A stretch of DNA of 64,000 nucleotides from the NCBI GenBank assembly GCA_029721435.1, contig CM056577.1, forward strand, positions 114,326,219-114,390,218, written 5' to 3'. Below the pieces are notes generated by a model. It had not been told where the DNA came from and made no database searches. It worked only from the letters and a program-made list of their open reading frames with translations. How positions within the stretch are numbered: the first letter of the stretch is position 1; each line of letters begins with the position of its first letter. Position numbers and translations under genes: made by a program. Shown piece by piece: positions 32,814 to 46,252 of the stretch. This stretch comes from Gymnothorax reevesii. Taxonomy: Eukaryota; Chordata; Actinopteri; Anguilliformes; Muraenidae.

Positions 32814-33667
32814 TAATGGAGTGGACGAATCAGTGCCTTGCGGTCTGCTTTCACTTTGGCGTGCAGTTAATGTTATGACTTGAAAATCACAACAAAGAAA
32901 ACGAGCAATGACAACTTAAACAAATTTATTATTCACTGATTAAAGAAACTTCAACAAATAATCCACTGTTTAATCTTATAATAACACTGTAATGCCACTA
33001 TGTAACTCTGTTGCCAAAACAAAAATTCTGCCCCTACATAAATTTCAACATTCTGGAAAGATCTACAGGAGTCCTAGGTGATCCGGCCCCCGGCAAGAAG
33101 CCAGAAACTTCTAGAAAGTACTAGCCTATTCCATCACAAACAAGTGGTATTGCTAAATGATCACCAAAATAAACAAATCACTGACCAGTCATAATGGGCA
33201 TTTAAACAGTGTCTAACAAATCTCCATTTACAAATGATATACAGTGCTGTACACAAAATACTCATACATAACATTAGAAAATTTTCGAGGTGCATGGCAG
33301 GCGACGCAGAGGCTCTGCGGTGGGGGGTTCACGTCGCCGTAAAGGCTCTGTGTCACAACGGCGTCGGTTCGACGCAGAACCATAAATCCAGCTTAATTCA
33401 CTTATCCAATATAGCAGTGCCCATGGAAGAACCATGTTGTAGAAAGAAAACTGCTCCTTATTTTAAGTTATGAGGATGATTGATGAGTGATCAAGTGAAT
33501 ACTAGTGATATCTATCTTATTAGTGCCTTTTTGTGACATTTTTTCAAAGTATTTTTCTGGTAGAGTCATCCAGTGGAAATTACTGTGGCCTATTGCTGTA
33601 GTAGGGAATGACAGCACAGTTTGACTAGTAATAACAATTAACACTGTTTCATCATTAATTTGGCATA

Positions 33668-35033
<1,366 letters not shown>

Positions 35034-35035
35034 TA

Positions 35036-35714
35036 TATAGCTGTTGAGTTGATGGTAGTGTGGGTTGTTAATTGTGTATTAAACTGTGATATGCATTTGA
35101 TATCATTTTTTGAAAAATATAAAAATTATCGACTTTTTTATTCTGCTTCAATATTCTGCCTTAATACGGACCAACACACTTATGGTGTCTGACTCACTCT
35201 TGGTACGTAGCAGAATGTATAATGAAGTATTTGTCAACACTAGTGTGTCTTGGGCACTCTACAACCTTTTCGTCGGTAACAAGAAGAACTCCAGAAATAA
35301 AAATTTTGATGTTTGTCTAATAATTTTCCTTTCTTGAAATAAGCAATTAGAAGATTAGACTTCAATCAGCCAATTTTTAGTATTTTTTATTGTTCAGAAA
35401 AATCTATTCAGCACACAATGCCAGAAATTTCACAAATAAATGAAGAAATTCTGAAATGAGGTGTTTAAAATAAAATCCTATTTCTGCTGAGATAAAACAG
35501 ATTCAAAGCAATTACATGCATATTAAAATATTTGAATGAATTGCAAGCTGTTTTTTTTTCAAGTTTGTTTACTCCTGTCATCCTACAAAATTCAAGAACT
35601 GTTGTTAGACCACTCTTGCTCTGAAAGGCTCAATTAAGCTTCTTTTGACTTCAAAATTTGGTTAATTTGTGCAATTATAAATACTACTGCAGAGACTGCT
35701 GCATTAAAGGGCTG
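35036..35714. other. unassigned AT-rich stretch
   Basis: A-T-rich sequence with a duplicated phrase AATTAAAGGGCTGAA (35702-35735) near its right end. No coding signal. Confidence 0.45.
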
Positions 35715-35981
35715 AATTGCTGAATTAAAGGGCTGAAATATAGACAGACAAAGACATCATTCATTTTGATAAGAGTAATGCAGTGCCCATTCAAAATGCG
35801 CGTGCACAGAACAGGCCAGTTGCATGATCTCTTATACTTGGTTTTAGTTCTTGAAGCTTTCTTGAGAGCTGTTCAGCCAAACAACTTCACGCTCAATACA
35901 ACACGTCCATTGGGCCCTTAGCAATACACCTGCCGATTGTGAAATCAATGGGATTAACGGTTGTTGAAAAAATCGAAGGAC
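35715..35981 (+). repeat. dispersed repeat, copy left of the probable LTR
   Basis: Shares with 37262-37507 an ordered set: TGCCCATTCAAA, CAGCTTTCTT/AAGCTTTCTT, AACTTCACGCTCA/AACTTCACACTCA, TTGGGCCCT/TTGGGTCCT, GATTGTGAAATCAATGGG/GTGTGAGGTTGATCGG, GTTGTTGA and AAGGACAG. The right end of this copy is cut where the probable LTR begins. Confidence 0.6.
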
Positions 35982-35988
35982 AGGCTAT

Positions 35989-37240
35989 TATGATTCTGAT
36001 CTGTCTTGCCCTGTTCATGCTCTGCTTTGCCATGTGCCTGATCTGATTGCCATATTTTTATATTTATTTGAATCCTTGCATTGTCTGACTAGTCTTTGAT
36101 ATGTGTATTGTGATTTGGTAACCTAGATTTGTTCATGTATTGTCTTAGTTTAGTCTTTCCATGTTTTACATTTAACCATAGTTTCATTCCGGTCCATGTT
36201 TTTGTTTTCTCCCATGCATTGCACTTTGTCTCCCTGTCTGGTCTCTTGTCTTGTACTAGCCCCAGTACTGCGTGCCACTCTTTTGGGTGATTTAATGGTT
36301 TCTGAATTTCAACCTTCCTTCCAATCTCGCTTACTTCCTTCACCTTATTTTTCTATTTTACTAACCAATACTAACAGTTTGTTGTTTTCGCGAAGATTAC
36401 TAATTCAACTTTGTATATAATACTAACTTACTAACAAGCACTAGGGATTGTATAGCTGCACTTACTAATTGATTAACAAGCCCTCAGCACTCGCCCTGTT
36501 CTAGTCCCCGCCTCTTGTGTTTCCCTAATCTTCTCTGTTGCATTTCTGAGGATCCTCCACATCTGCTCGCGCTGTCCTTTCTCTCATTATCAATGCACGT
36601 TAGAACTCCTTGAGTGCAGCCGTATGTTTGTCTATAGGATTGTCTCGTGATTCCTGTCCATGTTTTGGCTTTTGCCTACTTTATGTGATTAGGTTCTCCC
36701 TCTTGTTCCCTGCTTTGTAATTAGTCTCATTTCCTGCACCTGTGTTCTATGTACCATGTGATCTCCCAGGAGTGTATATTAGGTGTCTTTTCACAGAACT
36801 TCCTTGTCAGAACGTTTCTCGTGTTTACCTGTGCTGCTATTGTATTCTGTCTTATACTCATTGCGTTACTCTTCTGACTGGACCGTCCGACTTTCGTTTT
36901 TGGCTCTGCATTTCTTGGATTACTGTTTCATCTGTGTTTACGAACCCTACGATATTTGTGATTGCTGCCCTGCTAACGATTTGGATACGCCGACTGGTTT
37001 TTGATTTTATCTTCTCTGACAAACCTGTGCCTGTGTACCGAATCTGTTTTTGCCTGACTACGAGTTCTGTGTTTCCTGCCCTGGTTTTCGACTCTGATTC
37101 TGCCCTCCTGGATTTTGACTTTTGGGCTTAGGACTCTGTACTTTTGCCTTCTGCCCTGCGGGGGTTACACCCCTCGCTCAATAAAATCTCACTTACAATC
37201 CTGTGTTCTCGCGACTGGTTCCTGAACGAAACCTCTCACA
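35989..37240 (+). repeat. probable solo LTR of a retroelement
   Basis: Pyrimidine-rich block with LTR-like order: a TATA-like GTGTATATTAG (36772-36782), then CCTTGTCAGAACG, a long CTG-rich stretch, and AATAAAATCTCAC (37181-37193) shortly before an end CCTCTCACA. The 129-codon frame at 36742-37131 is cysteine- and phenylalanine-rich by composition and has no domain. It is flanked by two copies of one repeat. Boundaries and target duplication are not established. Confidence 0.45.
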
Positions 37241-37261
37241 GGCACATAGACTGTCTCACAA

Positions 37262-37507
37262 AGACTTATTTAATCTTAGTTAGACTAGTGCTATGCCCAT
37301 TCAAAGCGTCCCTCTTCGAAACACACTGATTGCTTGGCCTCTAGTACTGCTGCTTCAGCTTTCTTCAGAACCACTCCACCAAAAAACTTCACACTCAGAA
37401 CTTCATTTCCTTGGGTCCTCAGCCGTACCGAGTGTGAGGTTGATCGGATGGACAGTTGTTGAGAAAAGCTAAGGACAGACAGACAGACAAATATTCCTTC
37501 ATTCATA
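37262..37507 (+). repeat. dispersed repeat, copy right of the probable LTR
   Basis: Second copy of the repeat at 35715-35981, extending further right through ACAGACAGACAGACAAATAT. Two partial copies on both sides of an LTR could mean an insertion between tandem copies. Confidence 0.6.
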
Positions 37508-38995
37508 ATTAGACACAAAATAGCAAAAAGCAAATGAAAGGAATGTATTTGGATATAAAGATCTTTAGTCCATGGTTTTTCCTTTTTTGTCTAAGAACAG
37601 CAGGTGCTTGTTGTTTTGGTTTTTGTCCATGACTTTCTCCCACGGTGGGAAAACTGTCACAGTGGTCTATGCCTTGCAAATTCTGGTCACCCACTCACTC
37701 ACTAATGGACGTTTAGTGGGATGTACGTGCATTATGCACCATAGATCAGCGGGTTCTCATGCTGCTTCGAACTTTTGCTTTTTTTATTTAAAAAAATGAA
37801 ACCTTTCCTTTCCTGAATAAAATTGAATTTTCTCAGTTTTATTAAACATGTACTCATGGATTCCTTTCTTGATCATATGGCTCACCTTCTGTACACACAG
37901 ATTGAGATTTTAAATTTTTGTTTTGGGTATGACTGTTTTCAATTTTAATTATTTTTTAGCATTTTCATTTATTGGATCTATTTTATCATATCATGGCAAG
38001 TGTAAAAGGGAGCGTATGAACATTTCTGTTCACCGGCTCAAGTCTATGAATCTGTAATAGAGCATGCTTTACCATAGTCTTAAATTCCTTTTGCTTTAAC
38101 AGGATTTTGCATATCAGCACTTAAGGGAGGCGCACCTTGATCTTCCCAACTTAGTTTCAGTTGTTCGCGAGGTTGCATTTTGACAACAACTGCTGCACTC
38201 TTAAGAAGGCTGATGTGGTTGCTCTTGGTGTAAATAACCTAGAGACTTTTTCCATGCCAAGGTGTGCCAGGAGCTATCAAGCTGTCATTAACAGTCACAC
38301 TTCAACTCCGGTCACCTGTCTGCAATTTCCTCTTGGCAACTTTGAAATAGCATGCTCCCCACCTCGTCTGCTCTCTTTCATTTCTCCAGAGATGAATGAA
38401 CTGGTTTAGAAGGGGAAAAATTCAGACAACACAACACACACTATCACTTTAGAATGAGATGAAGGGAGTGCTGGCTTTATCTTGAGAAAATCTAAATAGA
38501 AGTGTCTTGGAATAGAACAATGTAATCTGTCGTCAGATCTTTACTGAGAATAAATGAAAAGAGGTTGAGGGTGTAGCACACAAATTGATACTTGGCAGAA
38601 GTCGCTGTGAGGTATCTGGACATTGGCACCCCACACGACAGCAGAAAATATACAGCATATTCACACACCATTCACTGTTTTTTCGATAGTAACTTCTGTA
38701 CCTTTGAACGCTTGAGATAATACAAATGTTGCTTTAAAGTTCCTGCATCTCAGAGAACAGCTGCTCTCCCACAAATTTTTCGCACTCCAGTTTTCAGAGA
38801 ATGGTGCGAAAAAACAAACATCCAGCGAGCAGCAGTTCTGAGGGCAAAAACATCTTGTAAATGAAGGAGAGAGGGAGGTGACAGAATGGTGAGACCCCTT
38901 CAAAATAACTGAAAGGCCACAAATACCCAAATAATGATTATTTATGACAGTGAGGTCCATCTGTGAATGCACTCATCATATCTTGAATCAACACA
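37508..38995. other. unassigned stretch
   Basis: No supported gene. Short frames (for example 38161-38409, 38661-38972) lack motifs. Confidence 0.45.
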
Positions 38996-39225
38996 TTCTC
39001 ATCCCAACTCATCATATAGAGATACTACCTGACCAAGCGTTGATATACGAAAAAAAGAAGGCTTTTGGTGTCCTTATTCGACGTTTAGGGTCATGCTTCA
39101 GGTTAGGGTTGGGGGTTGGTTTTTGTGTTAACACTGGCATCAAAAAAGGATGCCAAAAGTCACCTTTTTTGTGGTATATGGCACTTGGTCGAGTAACGTC
39201 ACTATATGATGAGACGGGATTAGAA
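38996..39225. mobile_element. 230-bp MITE
   Basis: The left arm TTCTCATCCCAACTCATCAT and, from the right, TTCTAATCCCGTCTCATCAT pair, and similarity continues for about 45 bases (TATAG, then TGACCAAGCG against TCGACCAAGTG). The centre has GTTTAGGGTCATGCTTCAGG. A short non-coding element that could fold into a hairpin. Superfamily and target duplication not determined. Confidence 0.75.
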
Positions 39226-40508
39226 TTGACTTCTTGAGCAGGATTTTCTGCAGCAATGGAAAATCATGCCAGCTATCACTTCTGTCAAGACAGGAACAGG
39301 AATACAAGATTTTATAAATGTATACATGAATATAAGTATTCAGTCAAATTTATTTTCTTTGCAACTTTCTGAGGACAAAATTTAGCAAAAACGCCATGAA
39401 TCCCAAGATGCATCTTGTCTTCTGACTCAACGATGCCAGTGTAGAAACTAAAGACCAACTGTAGGTCAACCTGAAATTATGAGCGCGCAAGTAGGAACAC
39501 AACGCTTTCACAACTCACATATTTTTGGCAAAACTCTGGGATTTGAACTGTCTTCCAGCATCAAAAAGAGATTTGTGACCACTCAGCTGGGGCTAACAGA
39601 CGACGAGGGTAAAACATATTGGGTGTGATGTCTAAATGGAAGGCGCAATTCAAAGGATTCAAAATGATAGCACACAACAGCTTAACTGCTTCCATTCAGC
39701 TGAGACTGGGAAAGCCTGTCTGTCTATTAAAAAAAGCAAATTACATGCCGTGGGCTTCAATGATTTCTGCCCTGTTTTTAACAACATCAGTCTGATTGCA
39801 CAAGCTCTGTGATGCCTTTTAAGGGGCTGTCAGATAATCCCTCTTGTCATTCATTGTCTCGCTTCTCTTCACAGCTGCCAGGTGGGAAACGGAGAAAGTG
39901 AGCAATGTTTCAGTTTTGCCAGCTTCAGGTTGAACCACTGTCCATTCACTCATTTCCTTAAATTCCTGTTGATTAGATTTAGGGAGTATGTATTTTAGCT
40001 TTTGATGAAGATGTATGAATCACATATTATGATGCCAAACTGTTTTTGGCCGTATTAAAATTCAAAAGTATAAAAACAAGATTAACAGAATGTATAATTC
40101 TTTCAAATCTTACAAAAACATTTCCATAAAAATAAATAAACTGGTAAAAATTTTTGTGCCCATTTTCTTGACAGCTGTTGATTTTCTTTCTCAATTGGTC
40201 TCTTTTGCAACTTCGGGGGTGGTTGTGACGCAAATGGCATCTTTGCCAGTGACTAGCTGCCAAATTACTTCACAGTTCTGCTGGAAATCTGAAGTTAAAT
40301 TGAGTTGCTCATCTCCCTCTAAGACTGACTATTATTTGAAGATCAAACACAATTCTGGGTCCTCACTTTTCAACAGTGTGTAGGAAAAAATTCTTAATTC
40401 ACTCGTACAAACAAAATTAAGAAAGTTCCTTCAGACTGAAAAAGTGGGAATTACCAAGCACGCATATGTAGTTTTTACACACACTCATTAGTAATTAGTG
40501 TTGATATA
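39226..40508. other. unassigned stretch
   Basis: No family motif in ORFs; no paired inverted repeats. The frame at 40090-40383 looks like chance. Confidence 0.45.
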
Positions 40509-40600
40509 CAGTACCAGTCAAAAGTTTGGACATACCTACATTTTTCTTACATTACATGCTAAATAAAGAAATATGTGTTGTTTATTTTGCAAAAAAAAGA
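40509..40600 (+). repeat. orphan Tc1-like left end
   Basis: CAGTACCAGTCAAAAGTTTG preceded by TA is the typical outer end of a common Tc1-like family in vertebrates. The similarity fades within about 60 bases and no matching right end follows within 3 kb. Confidence 0.65.
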
Positions 40601-40964
40601 GACCTAATTTTTAAATCAATCAAACTAACCAGAATTTATAATTGTTGAGCAGACTCATATTTTTTATTTTATTACTCAGGCAGTTACATGCCGATAATGA
40701 GTAAGCAGCTAAGCGGCCATCTAAATTCCCAAAGATGAGCTGCACTCGTGGTTTGCCTCTCATTGACCTTTTTGCCCAATAAGTCTCAAACTGCTAAACT
40801 TTAATTCAACCATTGGAAAATGGAAGGAAGTCTTTGTCTGTTTACTTTGCAAAATATGGAATCATTGAGAATTCCAAGATTTTTAACAGAATTCTGTTAT
40901 AAAAAATTATTCTTTTTTTTAACCTCTGACTGTTTACCTCTTATCTGATTTCATTCTCGATTAC

Positions 40965-41640
40965 ATAGAGACCCCTGAGCTCATCTAGAAAGTGGCAGCT
41001 CGCCTGGTCCACAACCTCCCAAGACACTCCTATGTCACCCCCTTGCTCACAAGGCTCCACTGGCTGCTTGTCGCAGCTCGCATCAAATTTAAGTAATTGG
41101 TGCTAGCCTACCAGGGAGTCAACGGAACAGCTCCAGCATACATCCGGAGACTGTTCTGACCATAGATGCCTGCCTGAGCACTCCACTCTGCCACTTCTGG
41201 TCACCTGGCTCCACTCCCTCTCCACTCCTGTCCTTCCTGCTCATGACTGCTGTCTGTCCTGGTTACTTAGTGGAATGATCTACCCATCGAGGTCCACACG
41301 TCAGAGTCCTCGAGCATCATCAAGCACAGCCTGAAAACCCATATCTTCAGGCTCTTCCTTTCCCCTACTCCACTGCCCTGAATAACTCTGACATTACATC
41401 CCTCATTGCTTAATTGCTTATCCTTGATTTTGATAATTTTATTTGGTCTTTTTGTCGGTATATTTGGTGTTTGCCTATTGGTTTGGACTTGTAACAACTG
41501 AATGATGTGTTCTCTATCACTTTTACTGTTAGCACTTGTACTTGTCTCCTAGGAGCTTTGCGCTTTTCTACTGATCTTTTGCACTTTTTGTCCATTGCTC
41601 AGGATGAGCGCCTGCTATGAACTTGTAATGTGATGAAATG
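40965..41640 (+). pseudogene. 5'-truncated L2/CR1-like LINE (second copy)
   Basis: Plus strand. In broken frame it reads AARLVHNLPRHSYVTPLLTR, LHWLLVAARIKFK, LAYQGVNGTAPAYIRRL and ATSGHLAPLPLHS, the same C-terminal region as at 12139-13311 but independently decayed (several stops). The 3' part includes CTTGTACTTGTCTCCTAGGA and ends AACTTGTAATGTGATG, like the L2 tail type there. Confidence 0.82.
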
Positions 41641-42819
41641 GGTTAACTTGAACGTCTTTGCAATCCTGGACCCAGAGTGGGCTTAGAAGCTTTTTCAAAT
41701 GAACTAAGTAAAGAGGAAAGCTTCCACAAATTGCCCTCATTAAAGGTTACCTTTAAATTGATAAAGATGAAGAATTTCTACTCGGAATACCAACTGGTTG
41801 TAAGCGCAAATGGGAAATCAAAATCCAGCGACTTGCAGCTCAAAGGGGGTTTGAATACATGTCCCAGATACATCAGGAAGCAAAACAGTGAAATGAGACA
41901 CAGCCAGAGAAGGGAACACACGTGAGACATATACCAATCAAAGGACACATGCTACTTATATATTCGCAAGTTGATGAAAGGGGGGAGAAAGGCATTCACA
42001 CAAGGGTTGTGACAGTACTCACACTGGCGGCCCTGTGATGGACCCAGATGCAGCCGTAGGAAATCACAAACCAGGACCTGATGCAAGGTGTAAGTGAGGC
42101 CACAGGGTGAATGTTAGAAAGGGAATGGGCAAGGAGGACCCTAACAGCAGATGGAGGCAAGATTCTTGAATGGGTGGGCGAGTTTCTTTGACGTCTCCCA
42201 CAGCGGGTTAACCTTCGTAGCCTGCTAAACCTTCAGCTCACATGGAAGACAAGTGCTAACCTGCGATGATGGTTCTGTTGCTTCGGCAAGGTGGACACGT
42301 CGGACATGGGCTCTTCTCCAACCCTAGGTGGGCGTGGCTAACCAGAACCTGAGCAGAGGGAACTGCCTGTCTCTCCTCAGACTGGAGTAAAGGCTGTTAG
42401 TAACCCAGACAACAGTGAAAAGGAGACATGCTTAATCCAGCCGCAGCAAATGATATGTGAGTTAACCAGTAGTGACTGGCGAACTGGCAAGAGTGGAACC
42501 ACAAACCATCCTTTGAAAATAATGATTAGTCATGACCTGACCTCCGGTATCAACGTGAATGAGAGGCATAATTGTAAAGCACTTTGGGGTCATGTGACTG
42601 GAAAAGGGCTATAAAAATGCAGTGTATTTACAATTTACCTGCTTTCAATCTCAATAAAATTGACCAAAAATCCTTAGGACCATCAGGTGTTGCCAGTACT
42701 CCTTGTTAAATTAAAATGAGCACAAAGAGCCTAATACTTGATCTGTTTTCAATCATTCATTTAAATTACCATTTCAGAAACTCTGAAAACTCTCGACATT
42801 ATCAGTTTTCATTCATAAC
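41641..42819. other. mostly unassigned; LINE-type tail near 42555-42640
   Basis: Contains TTGTAAAGCACTTTGGGGTC and GGGCTATAAAAATGCAGTGT (about 42570-42630), which resemble the 3' ends of vertebrate LINE/SINE elements. The remainder, including TGTGACAGTACTC near 42010, could be LTR debris but no boundary is supported. Confidence 0.4.
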
Positions 42820-42825
42820 GCATAC

Positions 42826-43231
42826 CTGTCAACTCTCACATATTTGGCATGAGTTTTAGTGTCATATTTACGTCCCCCTGCTGTAGTCAGCAATTATTCA
42901 ATCAACGCGTATGTAAGAGACTCTCGCACGGAATTGAAGTCCTTGTGGATGGAGATTTATCAGTTTCACCTGTGTTATGGTGGATTTCACCACTAGTAAT
43001 TGGAAACCGGTTGGAAGCAATGGAATCGCATAAAGACGTTTCAAATGATCTTATTTAATTCAAACAATTTAAATGCTCATGAAACACATGCATTGCTTCC
43101 AACCCCTGAGTAAAGAAAAGCGTGAGTAGTCCGGAGTCATAATCTGTTCTAACTACTAGTGGTGAAATCCACCAAGGCATGTAAAACTAAAACCTCCATG
43201 CATAAGGATGAGAATGCATGAGAGTTGACAG
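42826..43231. mobile_element. MITE with 6-bp target duplication (copy 2)
   Basis: The termini CTGTCAACTCTCA and, from the right, CTGTCAACTCTCA match exactly. Flanks GCATAC (42820-42825) and GCATAT (43232-43237) are a 6-bp duplication with one difference. The interior shares TCAGCAATTATTCAATCAA, GGATTTC(A)CCACTA and the GGAAGCAATGG region with the MITE at 2043-3291, and it has no gag patch. 406 bp, non-coding. Confidence 0.8.
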
Positions 43232-43439
43232 GCATATATTATTGATGAAAAATGGCCACACTTGATAATGTTGAGAATTTTTGGAGTTTCTGTAATATTA
43301 ATTTGAATGAATAATTGTAAACAGGTCAAAAATAAGACTATTCGCACTCATTTTAACTTAACAAGGAGAGCTGTCGACACATGATATTCCTAAGGATTTT
43401 TGGAGTCAAGTAAAGTCAATTTTATTAAGACTTATAACA

Positions 43440-43990
43440 GGTCGTGACCCTTTTTTTAGGGAATGGTTTGTGCTTCCCCTATCACCAGTTCACCAGCCGC
43501 CACTGGACCCAACTCTACCCAAATTCATAAATAAGACCACGTGGCGTGGTTGCCTTCAGTCAGGCAGCAAACAGGTTTATCCAGCACCTGGGTCAGCTTC
43601 TCCACGTTGTTGTTAGATTCTGGAAGGAACCCCAAGGAGAGGTGTGAGGTATTGCCCACCTGGGTGCAGAAGGGCTTTCCAGAGTTGGCTGGAGAATGGG
43701 GCACCGCGGTCTGCGACCACCTCTTGAGGCACACCATAAAGGCAGACTATGTGTTGGAAGAGTAGGTTAGCAGTTTCCTTAGCAGTGGGCAGCTTTGCCA
43801 CTGGAATGAAGAGTGCTGATTTTCAGAAACGATTAATGGTGGTAAGAGTGAATATGGTAAGATTATAAGAGTGACTTCCCATTTCATGGAGGTTGCTTCA
43901 TGAAAAAATCAATGATGATACATGCCCACAGTTGGCTGGGAATTTCCAAGGGCTACAGCAGGCTGCAGGGTCATAAGTTTCTTGGATTTG
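43440..43990 (-). pseudogene. Ty3/gypsy integrase fragment
   Basis: Minus strand. Reads KLPTAKETANLLFQHIVCLY, GVPQEVVADRGAPFSSQLWK (the ADRG..FSS block with the second catalytic Asp), then in another frame LSLGFLPESNNNVEKLTQVL (position of the catalytic Glu, reading NNNVEKLTQ). One frameshift separates the blocks. Only the integrase core remains; no LTR found next to it. Confidence 0.8.
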
Positions 43991-44120
43991 AGTGGGTGCA
44001 CACCATACAGGCTTTGATTAATGACCAGGTATCCCAACAAATGGTGGGCCTCCAGAAGCATTGATGTAAGAGATGTACTAGGAGCTTGCCTGTCAACCTC
44101 TCAGGAGAAAAGAGAAAATT

Positions 44121-44699
44121 GTGAGGGGTGTCCAGTGGAGAGGGACAGGACTGCAGTGCCTATTCAACCTCACTCTTGACCTGCAACCTGGTTCCAGCCA
44201 GGAAACATTTACCTGGATCAAGCCCTATCTTGCTGATAGAGTTCAATGTGTAAGGGTTGGAGGTAGGACATCACCCTTTCTGCGCAATGAAATGGGTGTG
44301 CCCCAGGGATCTATCTTGGGGCTTTTCTTATTCAGTTTATTTATAAATGATCTTCTGTCCATCTGCACAGGGTGCGAGGTTCAGATGTATGCACATGACA
44401 CGGTGATTTATGTCCATGCAAGAACTAAAGATCTGGTGGCTGCTAAACTGAATGTTCAAATGGTGAAGGTTAACAACTGGCTAAGCAAGTCTCTACTGTA
44501 TCTTAGTGTTAAGAAAACTGTTTGTATGTATTTTACAAAAGCAAGCTCAACATCCAATATAAATCCTGGAGTATTTTTCGGTGGAGAGCCAATCCAAGTA
44601 GTCACTGAGTGCAAATATCTTGGCATTATCCTCGACCCTACCTTATCCTTCAAAAAGCAAATAAAAAGAGTAATGCAGACTGCCAAATATCTCCCCTAG
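44121..44699 (+). pseudogene. LINE reverse-transcriptase fragment
   Basis: A 192-codon open frame without stops: FTWIKPYLADRVQCVRVGG, then RNEMGVPQGSILGLFLFSLF (conserved GVPQGSxLGP-type box), INDLLS, and the catalytic region MYAHDTVIYVHA, LNVQMVKVNNWL and LSVKKTVCMYF, and KYLGIILDPTLSFK. The usual ADD (YADDT) reads AHDT, so the first catalytic Asp of the pair is His. Jockey/CR1/I-type non-LTR retrotransposon; clade not resolved. Open but truncated at both ends. Confidence 0.82.
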
Positions 44700-45395
44700 T
44701 CACTCACTTCAAGGTGGTAGCTCCTAAGTGAATGGAAATTCATGAATTTCCTTGGACTTTGGCAGTGAAGTTCGGCATTCCAAGGTAAATATTACACAAA
44801 AACTTTTTCTTATACATGTTAAGAGATAGCTATAGAAAGTAGAGAGCATATAAATAATTTGAAATTTCGAGTGTTGAGTTCTGGAGGTTTGCTGATTTTT
44901 GGCTGTATCAGATATGATACTCCTGGAATTAGAAGAAGTTCTGTTCAGCAATGTATATTTTGCTGTCACAAAACCTAATGATGAACAGTGGATCTGAATA
45001 CTACCCTTCAACACTTCAAAAATATTACTGGGTCATATTTTTCCTATAATGATGTCTGTGTCTGGGCATTATAGGGTTAAATAAAGTGTACATAGATTAA
45101 GTCCATGAATCGTTTTTTATTTGCAAGAATAGAGTTTCTCGGTCATTCCAATCGCATAAAGCAAATATATACAACTCGATCCATATAAATTTGCCATGAT
45201 GCAAGAAAATCAGAATAGTGAAGTTGAACCATTAAAAGTGGTATATAACCCTTGAGGTCTTGCTCATCAGCAGAACGAAATTGTCAGAGATGATGTCTGA
45301 CGTAAAAATATGCGTCCACGATTTAAATTCGGGCCTAGTGTAATAAGCGCTTAGCTTTTTCGCTTTTCTGCGAAAAAAAGGGGGGGTGCGCACCC
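44700..45395. other. unassigned stretch
   Basis: No gene. A local inverted repeat lies at 45355-45377 (TTTTTCGC...GCGAAAAA) just before the Rex3-like fragment. Confidence 0.45.
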
Positions 45396-46164
45396 CTGTT
45401 TGGAGGGTGTCCAGTTTGGTGGCCTGAGGATTGCATCTCTGGTGTTTGCAGATGATGTGGTCCTGTTAGCTTCATCATGCTGTGACTTCCAATGCACACT
45501 GGATCGGTTTGCAGCTGAGTGTGAAGCAGTCGGAATGAGCATCAGCACCTCCAAATCTGAGTCTATGGTTCTCTCCTGGAAAAAGGGTGGATTGTCTCCT
45601 CCAGTTGGGGGGTTGATTGTTACCCCAAGTGGAGGAGTTAAAGTATCTTGGGGTCTTGTTCATGAGTGAGGGTAGGATGAAGTGCGAGATTGATGGATCG
45701 CTGCTGCATGTGCAGTGAAGCAGGCATTGTACCGGTCCATTGTGGTAAAGAAGAAGCTGAGCTTAAAAGCAAAGTCCTCGATTTACTGGTTGATCTAGGT
45801 TCCAACTATCACCTATGGTTGCAAGCTTTGGGTAGTGACTAAAAGAATAAGTTTGCAAATACAAGCAGCTGAAATGAGCTTTCTCTACAGGGTGGCTCGG
45901 CTGGCCCTTAGGGATAGTGTGAGGAGCTAAGACATCAGGAAGGGGCTCCTCGGTGCTCCTGCTCCTTAGCGTTGAGAGGAGTCAGTTGAAGTGATTTGGG
46001 CATCTGGTCCAGACACATCCCCTTAGGTTTTCCAGCATTGCTGGACTGGGACGAAAAAACAGACTCTGGCTTTTTGGCTATGGTGGCCCACCCTCATCAT
46101 CACATGACGGCCTGCTATATGAGCGCACTACGCTGTTACCAAAAGTTAAAATTAAGTTCAGTCG

Positions 46165-46252
46165 TAGCCTACATGCATTGGAACTCCACACAGAAAGGCC
46201 CAAGGTCTTCTTGTTGTGTAATTGGCAGTGCTAATCACTGCACCACCATGAC
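46165..46252 (-). repeat. SINE-like repeat fragment
   Basis: Reverse complement reads CATGGTGGTGCAGTGATTAG, CACTGCCAATTACACAACAA, GACCTTGGGCCTTTCTGTGT, the same core as 28336-28530 in the opposite orientation. Confidence 0.6.

Larger units (their letters stand above)
31123..33393. mobile_element. Harbinger-type element with a Tc1-like insert
   Basis: The left end AGCTGGATTGATGGTTCTGT and, from the right, AGCTGGATTTATGGTTCTGC are inverted repeats. The 3-bp duplication TAA (31120-31122 and 33394-33396) fits PIF/Harbinger. Subterminal GCGACGC-type motifs (CGCCGTCGCC, GGCGTCGG, GCGACGCAGAG) recur, as in the element at 9379-10643. Without the 1543-bp Tc1 insert and its TA duplication the element is about 0.73 kb and non-coding. 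Confidence 0.8.

Noticed and set aside
36742..37131. 129-codon ORF resembling a small Cys/Phe-rich membrane protein
   Set aside because: It lies in an LTR-like pyrimidine-rich block ending in AATAAA; composition explains the residues.
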